From NCBI GenBank assembly GCA_019918135.1, contig WBZZ01002564.1:1-64000 (forward strand): a stretch of DNA of 64,000 bases, written 5' to 3'. Below the pieces are notes generated by a model. That model worked only from the letters and a program-made list of their open reading frames with translations. It was not told where the DNA came from and searched no databases. This DNA comes from Paulinella micropora. Its lineage: Eukaryota > Cercozoa > Imbricatea > Euglyphida > Paulinellidae. Made by a program: the position numbers and the translations under genes. Shown here in pieces: positions 42,953-51,515 of this stretch; the first letter of the stretch is position 1; every line of letters starts with the position of its first letter.

Positions 42953-43240
42953 ATGACCACCCTCACCAGACTATGTGAGAAGTTTGAGAAACTCTCTATT
43001 GAAAATAAAAAAGAAACATTTTCTCTTACCGATGTTAAAAAGATAATTACTGACGAAATCCAAATGATTGAAAATGCACGGGCAGGCAAGCCAAGGGATA
43101 TTTTCCCATTCGGTAAGTATAAAGGTAAGAAAATTCAAAATGTAGCGGTTATTGATAAGCCATACCTTGAATGGGTTATGAAACAGCCGTGGTTTGAGAA
43201 ATTTACTGACATTAAAAGTGAAGTAAAAAAATATATTTGA
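42953..43240 (+). CDS. ExoX C-terminal-like protein (95 aa)
   Basis: ATG 42,953 to TGA 43,240. The C-terminal half, FPFGKYKGKKIQNVAVIDKP and YLEWVMKQPWF, matches the small domain found at the C-terminus of exonuclease X and in many viral and phage stand-alone proteins. The N-terminal half is a helical stretch. A nucleic-acid-associated role is inferred. It lies immediately after the polymerase and overlaps tail-to-tail with the minus-strand capsid gene by about 29 bases. Confidence 0.75.
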   Translation: MTTLTRLCEKFEKLSIENKKETFSLTDVKKIITDEIQMIENARAGKPRDIFPFGKYKGKKIQNVAVIDKPYLEWVMKQPWFEKFTDIKSEVKKYI

Positions 43241-44432
43241 TATTTTGTTCTGACTTCGTCATCACAAAACATTGTTGAAGACGAGAGCCGTCAAGGGTTG
43301 TATAATAAGAAATAATTTTAGCATCCGCCCTGTTGTCATTATCAAAAGAAGTATTAGCACTCTCGGTGAAATGAAAGGCTGAAGTATAAATACGACGAAT
43401 TCTTTCACCCTGCGAGCACTTCATCTTAATAACATAGTTCTGTTGGTTTGTTTGAAGACTTTGCTTCCAAGCGATAGGATACTCAATCTTAAATGGAAAG
43501 CCTTCACCCGCAATCTTTTGCTGGACACCAAGGATGACATTCGGGTCAGTCTCAACAGCAAGGAATAGATTTAGGTTAGAGACGATAGCACCAGTGGTCG
43601 TAGCGGCAGCACCAGTGGCAATAGAACTCACATTAGTGCCATAGAATGCAGAGCGGTTGGTTTCAGCCCAAACAATCCGCAAATCCAAAATTTCATTAAA
43701 TCCAATAGTCTTATCCAGTTCAAAAATAGTACCAAACAGCATACCCAAAGGAAACTTAACATTAATAACAGGGGTGGCAGTATTATCACCCCCACCTTCA
43801 AAATACTTAGCCTCCTTGAAAGGAATATTAACAAGGCTATAGGTGCCAGCAGTGCTATCAGCGAGAGCGGTATCATCATTACGGCGGGCATTAACAAGAG
43901 GCACTTTGTAATATCCTTGAACTGCAACCTTAAGACCTGCAACATCTGCCGCATCAGTAATTGTTTTTTCTTTCCGCTACGGCTCCAATTTCAACTTTTC
44001 CAGCATTACACTTTTGAAGCATAGCACCGCTACCCACACCAGCACCATGATTTTCCAGTGCCATAAATTTTTCATACTTCATTTCTGGTTTCCATATCAC
44101 CTTAGTGTAGTTCCCCACATGTTGAAGATTACACAGATACTGCCCGCTTCGGCTTCGCAATTCAATGGTTTTAATCATAGACAGACAATCCATATAGATA
44201 CGATTGTAGCGACCCGCACCATCCGCACCAGACGGAGTGTAAGTAATCGCAACACACTCCTCGCAAGGTTCAAAGGACGAGTAGGAATTTCAAATGTGTT
44301 TTCCATACCGCCAGCAGTAGTAAGTGCGACAGGTTGCGAGCCTTCACGAGTGGTAAGTTTAGTTAATTCATACTTACCAGTGAGCAGTTCCTTAGTCTGA
44401 TGGACTAGTTCTCCTCCGTATTGGACAGGCAT
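43212..44432 (-). pseudogene. Candidate major capsid protein
   Basis: About 400 residues on the minus strand, split by two single-base slips. The N-terminal frame has MPVQYGGELVHQTKELLTGK and MENTFEIPTRPLNLARSVL. After a slip near 44,250 it continues ITYTPSGADGAGRYNRIYMD, CLSMIKTIELRSRSGQYLCN and VGNYTKVIWKPEMKYEKFM. A second slip in an A6 run near 43,975 leads to ITDAADVAGLKVAVQGYY and the long C-terminal frame (FPLGMLFGTIFELDKTIGFN, LDLRIVWAETNRSAFYG). The position after protease and minor capsid, the length and the early FEIP...LNLARS pattern fit a double-jelly-roll capsid protein of Polinton-like viruses. The identification rests on position and pattern, not on alignment. Confidence 0.72.
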
Positions 44433-44523
44433 TTTTTGTTTTGTTTTTGAAGTAGTGTAAATTAACTAATTCACGAGAATATATTTATAGAAAAAAAAAT
44501 AATTAAAATAAATATTAAGTTTA

Positions 44524-45346
44524 TTATCTCGACTTTAACAAATTGAAAAATGAATTAAATAAACTAAAATAATTAGTTTCACGATAAACCAATAAAGTCA
44601 TAACGATACCTAAACCATTAAGATTGATGGCTTGGTCGTTTTCGTCCGTCAAGTAAAACCTGAATACATTATTTGGACTTGCTGACAATGTTTTACCATA
44701 CTCAGACCCGCTTCCATCATAGATGACAGAACCAAAAGGAATTTCGTTGGCTGTGTATTTCTTGAAGCACATGATTATCACCTTCATTCACCAAATCAGA
44801 TTGAAGATACAGAGTTTTTTCACCAGTTAGAATAATTACATTTGGCGATTTAATACAATCATTAGCAAAACCCATAACCTCGTGAATACGGGTATCACCA
44901 TCAAATATAAACCGCGGTTGAATACCTCCGTTATTTGAAACACTGAATGTTAATTTGCCATCCTCCGCTTCTGTGTTTGTATTGTTGCTTGAGACAACAT
45001 AAGTATAGTCATTCGGACTTTCTGTCGTCAGTACCTCCGACAACTTATTTTTTAAATTGTTCATTGTGTAGTTGCCCTCAGGTATCGTAGTTAAAGCCTC
45101 ATACCCGTCTTCGCTAAGAGTAAAAGTATTATATGGTGAAGCCACAGAGTAATACGATTTCGGCACATAAATATGAAGAATTTTACAATGTGTGGGGGAA
45201 TCTAGTGATTTTAAGTTTATTTCGTGTGTAAAGTCGCTGTCTGTTCCCGTTATTCGGTTTTTGCTGTTGATATAGTAAATACCCGAACTTCTCCCTCCCT
45301 TGTAATCCATTGTTATATTATGCGAATAATTTTTGGATATCTTCAA
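44524..45346 (-). pseudogene. Minor capsid (penton) protein
   Basis: Two minus-strand frames joined by one slip near 44,775. The first has YKGGRSSGIYYINSKNRITG, SDFTHEINLKSLDSPTHCKI, VPKSYYSVASPYNTFTL and GNYTMNNLKNKLSEVL. The second has FGSVIYDGSGSEYGKTLS and FRFYLTDENDQAINLNGLGI. The ending LTDEN..INLNG with a short beta-strand-rich tail is a hallmark of the single-jelly-roll penton proteins of virophages and Polinton-like viruses. The start may be ATG 45,310 (MDYKGG) rather than 45,346, because the latter overlaps the preceding gene. It would occupy the capsid vertices. Confidence 0.78.
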
Positions 45347-45898
45347 AACTATATAAACTATTAATGCAATTTATATGTTGGTTTGATTTGAAGTGTGTTT
45401 CTTTTACAGAAGTTATATCCGATACATTTCCTTCACATTCACACTCAAATCTCTTTTGAAGTCTATATTCTCTATTTTTTCTTAAAAGGTTTCTTTATTA
45501 TTTTCATAATACTTTTTCCAATTGTTTGACCTGTGGTTTTTATTGTCTTTTCTATATTGAATTAAATATTCTTTTTTCTCATCAGTCCGATCTTTCCTAG
45601 TTCTTCCTGCGATACATCTATTCACACATTTCATATTTCTTATGTATTCTCCTTCTCGCTTTTCCAATTCTATTTTGCTTTCACACTGACATAATTCTAT
45701 TAATTCAATATAGGCGTCATCATATTCCAACATTTTAAATGAAGTTGAATAATTCTTCTTATTTTTTTGATATAGTTTAATATCATACCTATGTTTAGCA
45801 ATTCTTTGTGCTAATGTTTGAGTTGTTGAACCAATATAAATTTCATTTGTTTGGTGAGACCTGATAGCATAAATTTTTCCTTTTTTGTAGTCTGGCAT
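45318..45898 (-). pseudogene. GIY-YIG endonuclease with C-terminal zinc finger
   Basis: The N-terminal domain shows the GIY-YIG elements KGKIYAIRSHQTNEIYIGST and QRIAKHRYDIK, with EYIRNMKCVNRCIAGR downstream. The 138-codon frame ends at a stop within a TTTT run at about 45,484. In the next frame the protein continues LRKNREYRLQKRFECECEGN and VSDITSVKETHFKSNQHIN, a C-x-C...H...H finger like those of the two small plus-strand proteins, ending at TAA 45,318. A one-base slip therefore probably splits one gene. Such nucleases in viruses act in recombination or as homing-type enzymes. The restored C-terminus overlaps the first codons of the minor capsid gene. Confidence 0.8.
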
Positions 45899-45940
45899 AT
45901 TCTTTTATATTCTTTTATATTCTTTTATTTAATACATAAT

Positions 45941-46396
45941 TCAGATATATGTATCAAAACCATACCCGTTCTGGGCTTTTAATTTTTCCGCTTCTTCTTC
46001 TTTTAAGTCTGTGAAACCGCTGGCGAATTTAATCCTTACACCTTTTGAACGAAGGAGAAGAAACCGCATAGCAAACCAACCACAAGTTGAGGAAGTATCA
46101 GATTGTTGTTTTACTTGATTAACCTTTATTAATAAATAACTATCGGGGTGGCTTCGGTCGATTAGTTGTTTCATTTGTTGCTGAAAGTCTTCTGTCGGCT
46201 CGTAAACTGCTAAAGGGTCATACACTTCAACACTCCTGTCTTTATCTAGACTTATCCATATTGCCATCCAGTGCTGTCCTTTTTTGTTGCTCGGATCAGT
46301 ATTCATAATAAATCCGTATCGCTTTCTGCTTCCGGGCTTCAACTTGTAGATTTCATCGCTGGCTATCGCTCCGAGATACCATCCATATTTTTTCAT
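45941..46396 (-). CDS. Maturation cysteine protease (adenain/Ulp1-like)
   Basis: 151 residues, intact. GQHWMAIWIS supplies the catalytic histidine, VEVYDPLAVY the acidic partner, VNQVKQQSDTSSTCGWFAMR the glutamine and the nucleophilic cysteine (in TCGWF). This His-Asp-Gln-Cys arrangement and length match the C5-type maturation proteases of virophages and Polinton-like viruses, which trim capsid proteins during assembly. Its start (MKKYGWYLG) lies just downstream of the stop of the preceding proline-rich frame. A packaging ATPase gene commonly lies directly upstream in this group and is missing here. Confidence 0.9.
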   Translation of the reverse strand: MKKYGWYLGAIASDEIYKLKPGSRKRYGFIMNTDPSNKKGQHWMAIWISLDKDRSVEVYDPLAVYEPTEDFQQQMKQLIDRSHPDSYLLIKVNQVKQQSDTSSTCGWFAMRFLLLRSKGVRIKFASGFTDLKEEEAEKLKAQNGYGFDTYI

Positions 46397-46401
46397 TATA
46401 T

Positions 46402-46659
46402 CTATTTCATTATTAAACCGCGACCCTCTCCCTCTTGCTGTGGTTGCTCTTGCTTTTGCTCGTCTGTCTGCGGTTGCTCTGGCTCTGGTTGCTGTGGCTC
46501 CTCTTGCTGTGGCTCAGGCTGTGGCTCTGGTGGCGGGGGTATGGTTGTCTCCGCGACGCTCGGGGGTATGGTAGGGGGTGAAACCCCCTCCGGTGGCATT
46601 CCCTCGTCAATATTTAAATCCATTGAAACTTGTTTATCCACATTCGGGTCTATTGTCAT
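46402..46659 (-). CDS. Proline/glutamine-rich viral tail protein (85 aa) at junction
   Basis: From ATG 46,659 the frame encodes MTIDPNVDKQVSMDLNIDEG, a proline stretch and a Glu/Gln/Pro-rich tail ending GRGLIMK. The composition shift at 46,660 from AT-rich to GC-rich DNA marks the island edge, and the frame is also open upstream into the GC-rich surface-protein gene, giving one continuous 925-codon frame. I read the 85 residues as viral (a start with normal context, spaced like an operon before the protease), but it could be the C-terminal remnant of a larger viral gene. Function unknown. Confidence 0.6.
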   Translation of the reverse strand: MTIDPNVDKQVSMDLNIDEGMPPEGVSPPTIPPSVAETTIPPPPEPQPEPQQEEPQQPEPEQPQTDEQKQEQPQQEGEGRGLIMK

Positions 46660-49190
46660 TTTGCTAGTTAGAGCGACCGCGCTGCCGTAAACGGACAGGG
46701 TCTCGAGCACCACGAGACGGAAGGTAGTGTAGAAGGAGCCGGCCGTGCCGGCCACGGCGAACGTGCGGCTGCGGTTGGGGTCCGCCCAGTACGCGGCGGT
46801 GAGGGGGCTGCTCTGCGTGTACAGGATCGTCCAGGCCCCGCCGCCCTGGCTGCCCAGCAAGCGGAAGGTCCGGGGGGCTTGGTCCGAGTACGTGTGCCTG
46901 GCCGTGAGGGTGAAGGAAGCCACCCGCCACCGGGACTGCGCGTGGCTGACCTGGAGCCACTCCCCCACCACGCTGCCGCCGCCATCCACGTTGTACGTCA
47001 CGGCCGCGCCGGCGGCGGGCAGGCCGCCCGGCGCCAGGTACGTGCCGGCCGCCGAGGACCAGTAGTCGGTGACCACGTCGGCGCGGCCGTTGAAGGCCCG
47101 CCACACGTGCTGTGCGTTGGCGGCGTAGCTCGAGGCGGCGAGGGACCACTCCTGGTCGGGGTCGGTGCGGCTGGTCGCATTGTCCCAGGTGGGCGTAGCG
47201 CCGCGCCCGGTCCGGTTGTAGTAGGGGTACACCTCGGCAAAGATCCAGCGGTACGCTAGGTAGTCGCCGGACGCGTTCAGCACGTAGTTCCGCCTCCAGC
47301 GGTAGCCCCAGGCATCCTCCTGTCCGCCCCGCGGGGTTTCGTACAGTACCGTCCAATTCCCCTCGTCGCTGCCCTGCGCCGTCGCGGCCAGGTAGAGCCG
47401 GCGCGGGGCCCCGCCGCGCCAGGGGGGACGGGCCGTGCCCGGCAGGTAGCCGGCCAGCGTGAAGTCTGTCAGGCGCACCGGCTGGCCGTCCAGGCGGCGC
47501 AGCTGCAGCCATTCGCCCGCGAGCTGCTCGTTGCGAGTGGTGTTGGTGGTGGTGGGCCCCACGTAAGAGCCAGGAGCACGGCTCTCGGGGCCCAGGTAGT
47601 AGCCGCGGCTCAGCCACTCACGCGGCGCGGCACCAACCGCCAGCCGCTGCCCCGGGTACTCGGTGCCGTCGAACGCGTGCCAGCAGCGCCGGCTCGTAGA
47701 CTGCAGGCCGGAGCAGGTTGCCGCCCAAGCCCCCGACACGTCGGCGGAAAAGTTCTGGAAGAAGGGCACGACCGAGGGCCCGGCGGCGCAATAGTTCGGG
47801 CTCTGGCTCGGTGTCCGCGTCGCCGTAGCGGTAGGGCTCGGGCTACCGCTCGGGGTGGCCGTGGGTGACCAGGTCGCCGATGCGCTGGCAGTCGCGCTGC
47901 CCGTGGGCGTGGGCGTGGGCGTAGACGAGCCGGGCGGGCTGCGGGTAGGCGTGGGCGAGCCCGTGGCGCTTGGCGTGGGTGTGGACGAGCCGGGGGGGCT
48001 GCGGGTAGGCGTGGGCGAGCCGGTGGCGCTCGGCGAGGGTGTAGGCGTGGGCGTGGACGAGCCGGGGGGGCTGCGGGTAGGCGTGGGCGAGCCGGTGGCG
48101 CTCGGCGAGGGTGTAGGCGTGGGCGTGAACGAGCCGGGGGGGCTGCGGGTAGGTGTGGGCGAGCCGGTGGCGCTCGGTGAAGGTGTCGGCGTGGGCGTGG
48201 ACGAGCCGGGGGGGCTGCGGGTAGGCGTGGACGAGCTGATGGCGCTCGGTGAAGGTGTCGGCGTGGGCGTGGACGAGCCGGGGGGGCTGCGGGTAGGCGT
48301 GGACGAGCCAGTCGCGCCCAGTCCCGCGGGTGTCTCGCTGTGGGTGGTAGTCGGGCTGGGGCTGCGCGTGGGCGAGCCCGTGGCGCTCGCTGAGGGTGTA
48401 GGCGTGGGCGTGGACGAGCCCGTGGCGCTCGCTGAGGGTGTAGGCGTGGGTGTGGACGAGCCCGTGGCGCTCGGCGAGGGTGTAGGCGTGGGCGTGGGCG
48501 AGCCCGTCGCGCCCGGCGACGAGGACGGACCCGGCCCCGCGGGTGTCTCGCTGTGGGTGGTAGTCGGGCTCCGCGTGGGCGAGCCCGTGGCGCTCGGCGA
48601 CGGTGTAGGCGTGGGCGTGGACGAGCCCGTCGCGCCCGGTGGCGAGGGCGGACCGGGCCCCACGGGTGTCTGGCTGTGGGTGGTAGTCGGGCTCCGCGTG
48701 GGCGTGGACGAGCCCGTGGCGCTCGCTGAGGGTGTAGGCGTGGGCGTGGACGAGCCCGTCGCGCCCAGTGGCGAGGGCGGACCGGGCCCCACTGGTGTCT
48801 GGCTGTGGGTGGTAGTCGGGCTGGGGCTGTCGCTGGCGCCGCCGCTCCGGCTGGGGCCGGGCGAGGGGTCCCCCCCCTGGCTAGGGCTCGCGGCCGGGCT
48901 GGACGAGAGCCCGGGGCTTCGCGGGGGCGACGGCAGGGAAGATGCCTCCGGGGGTGGTAGCCATTGCTGGCAGGTCAGCGGCGCCTGCCAGGCCGCCAGG
49001 CCCGAGGCCTGCACCAGCTCCAGGCAAGACTGGGCCGTCAGGTTAGCCCCCCAACCACTCAGGTCCTGGGCCAGGAGTGGTGCGCCGGCCAGCAGGCCCC
49101 CGGCCTCCCGCAGGTTGTCCAGCCTCCAACCCGACAGGTCAGCGCGCAGCTCGGCCGCCGCTGCGAACATTCGAGGCATTTTTGCACCAC
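46660..49190 (-). CDS. BspA/DUF285 surface protein, C-terminal part
   Basis: GC-rich minus-strand frame. It starts with BspA-like repeats (MPRMFAAAAELRADLSGW, AQDLSGWGANLTAQSCLEL), then a stalk of roughly 300 residues made of SPTPTPSPSATGS-type units, then two discoidin (F5/8 type C)-like modules. One is around CWHAFDGTEYPGQRLAVGA...GEWLQLRRLDGQPVRLTDF. The other is around VWRAFNGRADVVTDYWSS...GEWLQVSHAQSRWRVASF and AYWADPNRSRTFAVAGTAG. A secreted or surface adhesin-like role is inferred. The natural C-terminus is lost: after ETLSVYGSAVALTSK the frame enters the viral island. The N-terminal part lies at 51,516-52,235, separated by 2.3 kb of foreign DNA. Confidence 0.8.
47820..48860 (-). repeat. 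Coding tandem repeat: Pro/Thr/Ser stalk
   Basis: Units of roughly 54-78 bases encode variants of SPTPTRSPPGSSTPTPTPSP and a longer unit with TTTHSQTPVGPGPPSP. Copies are highly similar, so array length is prone to assembly collapse. Mucin-like O-glycosylated stalks have this composition. The plus-strand GVGVDEPVALGEG frame across it is a shadow. Confidence 0.9.
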
Positions 49191-49229
49191 TTTCCCTGCT
49201 TGTGCTTCAAGCTCAGGAACTCTGCTCAC

Positions 49230-49959
49230 CTTCGATCCAAAGAGTGCTCCATAAAGTCGGAACGGCAGCGATAGGTAGGTCATGCTCATGGCTTGTGAGC
49301 GATAGCGCAACATGTTCTGCTTGTGCTTCTCTACTTTGGAACCTGTCAACCATTGCGACTCCCACCACTGCAACCCAAACCCAAGAGGGTCCATGGTAGG
49401 GTAGAAACCCACTTCATGCACGAAGGCGTTCGCTGCTTCGCATACTTCGTTGCGTTCCTGAAGGCAGAGGTAGCAATTCATGTGAGCAAGGCTTTTCGAC
49501 ACTTACCTTGGATATATCAAGTTCTTTTGCCATCTGTGTCTCTTTGACGTAGGTGTCAACCAGATTGTATACTATACACGCACCTAGCGCATCGCTGCTT
49601 GGGTGAGGATCTAGTCCGGGAATGGGACTCAAGTCAGTATTGGTTTTCCAATGAAGAGCATACGGACGGCCCTGCTTTCGCACGAGAAAGTGCGGATGGA
49701 TCTGCTTGATCAACAGCGCTGCATCGGCTACATATTTGGGATCACCACTCACCTACACAAACCCAAAGTAGTAGTAGATTAATGAAAAAGAAAGAAGGAA
49801 GCAAAGAAGAAAGAAAGAAAGAAAGAAAGAAGAAAGAAAAGCGCGCGCGCGTGTGTGTGTGTGTGAGAGAGAGAGAGAGGGGGGGGGAGAGAGAGAGGAG
49901 GAGGAGGAGGAGGAGGAGGAGGAAAAAGAAAGAAAGAAAGAGAAAGAAACAAAGAAGGA

Positions 49960-49995
<36 letters not shown>

Positions 49996-50647
49996 AAAGT
50001 CAGGCACATGAACAGGCTGATACCTGACTAAACCTAACGAGAGCATAGAGCCACTTATCCAAATAGTGCCTAGTCAAGAACATAGAAAGGTAGACGCCAG
50101 CTTGGAGCAGGATTCTGAATACCAGTACATGCCATCAAACTCCATTCCTGAACACACATTCAATATACCATTTAAGATCCTAAAACGACGATGTCGTATA
50201 GATTGGGAGAGAGTCGACCAGGATCAGATATTTTCCTTGCACGCTCTTTTCCAATCCGCAAGCCTTTCCAGTCACTCAAAGTGCCGCTCCCTAGTTTCTT
50301 TTTCTCCGTCGAGCCCTCCCATTTCATCATAGGAATTTCTGGGGAAGGAGGATTGCCCAGCACCCGATGCGTGGTGTGAATCAGAGTCTTTGCTGCGTCA
50401 AGGAAGGTTTTTCGTGATTTTTCATCGCCTTCGGCTCGCACGGCTAAGGTTACGTAATTCAGGACTCCAAAGGATTCAGTCCAGAGGTACCGACGTTGGT
50501 TGGGGACCTGAGAAACACCTGCTTCCAAGTTGGTTTTGGGGAAGCTTTCACTGTCAGGCTTGCCATACATCTGCTCCATCCTCTTGATCAAGTATGGCAC
50601 GTGGGTTTTGCGCGCACTCATGATGGGCTCCTCTGAAGCGTTTCCTT
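49230..50647 (-). CDS. Six-hairpin glycosidase-like protein, partial (five exons)
   Basis: Exons with GT-AG borders and matching phase: 50,647-50,219; 50,147-50,123; 50,069-50,024; 49,752-49,507; 49,457-49,230. The spliced product reads RRYLWTESFGVLNYVTLA, DAAKTLIHTTHRVLG, WKGLRIGKERARK, GMEFDGMYWHYLDKWLYALV, YALHWKTNTDLSPIPGLDPH, YPTMDPLGFGLQWWES and MSMTYLSLPFRLYGALFGSK. This pattern (YLWT..FGVLN, GLRIGK, HYL.KW..AL, DPLG.G) matches a family of proteins predicted to have an alpha/alpha six-hairpin glycosidase-like fold. A donor GTGAGC follows the last exon, but the next exon is missing because BspA sequence begins ~40 bases later. N-terminal exons, possibly with a signal peptide, are uncertain. 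Intron 3 contains a (GAAA)n/(GAG)n tract. Substrate unknown. Confidence 0.75.
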
Positions 50648-50988
50648 CTGCAGATAAAAGACCCGTAAGTAGAAAAGTAAAAGTAAAGATGCCCAGCCAA
50701 GTAAAAATTCCCAGAGCTGTTCCTGAAAAGTCGCCTCGTTAAACACAGAACACAAACCATTTGTGGAGGAGAAAACATCATCATTTCATCATTTTGGGAC
50801 AACGCAGAAGCAAGAAGAAAGAAATAGAATGTCAGTACTAATGTCAACTTCAATTAGAAAACATCTAAGCTTACGTCGAGTATAAGTTGTGGCTACTATA
50901 TCAGCGTCCACCAGCTCGTGATATTTCATATCTATTCACAAATGCACAACTTTCTATTTGCTACTGCACGGTTCGTATTCAGGATTTC

Positions 50989-51327
50989 CTATTTATCTAT
51001 CGTATTAGTCTCGTTGCATCTTCTTTTCAATGAATGTTTCATTTTGTTTTGTTTCCACGTTCTTTCTGTTCTCTTTTCACTTTTCTTGTCAACTTTTTCT
51101 TGCTTTTGCTCTGGGAACAAATCGGTTGCCAACAGAGAAATTGTTCGTGAAACAAAGGCCAGTGTATCGATGTGCTCATACGTGTTGAACATGTTTGAAA
51201 GAAAGTCTCGAACTCCACACAACACGAAGTCGTCCTGCAAATGGCCCCGACGGTTTAGGGCTCCAATAATTAAGGCTATATTTCCGGATATTTCACTTTT
51301 CCTCCCCTTTCTCGCTGGTAAATTCAT
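50989..51327 (-). CDS. Unassigned exon-like frame
   Basis: MNLPARKGRKSEISGNIALI, GHLQDDFVLCGVRDFLSNMF and IDTLAFVSRTISLLATDLFP have natural composition and lie upstream of the six-hairpin exons on the same strand, inside the inserted cellular segment. They may be an exon of that gene or of a neighbour. No domain recognised and no splice pairing established. Confidence 0.3.
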   Translation of the reverse strand: MNLPARKGRKSEISGNIALIIGALNRRGHLQDDFVLCGVRDFLSNMFNTYEHIDTLAFVSRTISLLATDLFPEQKQEKVDKKSEKRTERTWKQNKMKHSLKRRCNETNTIDK

Positions 51328-51357
51328 TTTATCATATTCTCTCTCTCTCTCGATCTC

Positions 51358-51515
51358 TCGATCTCTCGATCTCTCTTCTTCTTCTTCTTCTTCTTCTTCT
51401 TCTTCTTCTTCTTCTCCTCCTCCTCCTCCTCCTCCTCCTCCTCCTCCTCCTTCTTCTTCTTCTTCTTCTTCTTCTTCTTCTTCTTCTTCTTCTTCTTCTT
51501 CTTCTTCTTCTGTTC
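51358..51515. repeat. (TTC)n/(TCC)n microsatellite at BspA break
   Basis: Pure and mixed pyrimidine triplets occupy 51,375-51,511 and interrupt the BspA frame directly after GLERWN. The poly-Arg, poly-Lys and poly-Ser frames across it are artefacts. Confidence 0.9.

Larger units (their letters stand above)
38018..46659. mobile_element. Endogenous Polinton-like virus / virophage-like element
   Basis: An AT-rich block with abrupt edges. The plus-strand left half encodes small zinc-finger and basic proteins, a protein-primed family B DNA polymerase and an ExoX-C-like protein. The minus-strand right half encodes, in transcription order, a proline-rich tail protein, a C5-type cysteine protease, a GIY-YIG endonuclease, the minor capsid protein and the candidate major capsid protein. 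Protease-minor capsid-major capsid synteny is characteristic of virophages and Polinton-like viruses. No packaging ATPase, integrase or terminal inverted repeat was found, so the copy is incomplete, most likely cut at the right edge. Single-base frame breaks occur in the polymerase, both capsid genes and the endonuclease. Host relationship is inferred from integration only. Confidence 0.88.
49191..51350 (-). other. Intron-containing cellular segment inside BspA gene
   Basis: This 2.2-kb stretch has ordinary GC content and contains spliced exons, unlike the GC-rich sequence on either side. Both flanks are parts of one BspA-type gene on the same strand: GLERWN ends the left part at 51,516, and PRMFAAAAELRADLSGW resumes at 49,190. 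A (TTC)n/(TCC)n tract at 51,375-51,511 lies at one junction. It is either an insertion of host DNA into the gene or an assembly join. Confidence 0.7.

Noticed and set aside
38695..43264. Repeated word TCTGACTTYGTCATCA in the viral island
   Set aside because: Two occurrences with one mismatch, one of them within the capsid coding frame, are not enough to propose a regulatory motif.
38018..46660. Terminal inverted repeats for the viral island
   Set aside because: The first and last ~150 bases of the island showed no complementary match by eye; the right end appears truncated.
47855..49399. 514-codon plus-strand frame of GVGVDEPVALGEG repeats
   Set aside because: It is the shadow of the Pro/Thr/Ser stalk on the minus strand; the minus frame has flanking real domains.
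50554..50853. Signal-peptide exon (LTLVLTFYFFLLASALSQ) for the six-hairpin gene
   Set aside because: The frame begins with TTG rather than ATG, and no in-phase donor to the next exon was found, so it was not included.
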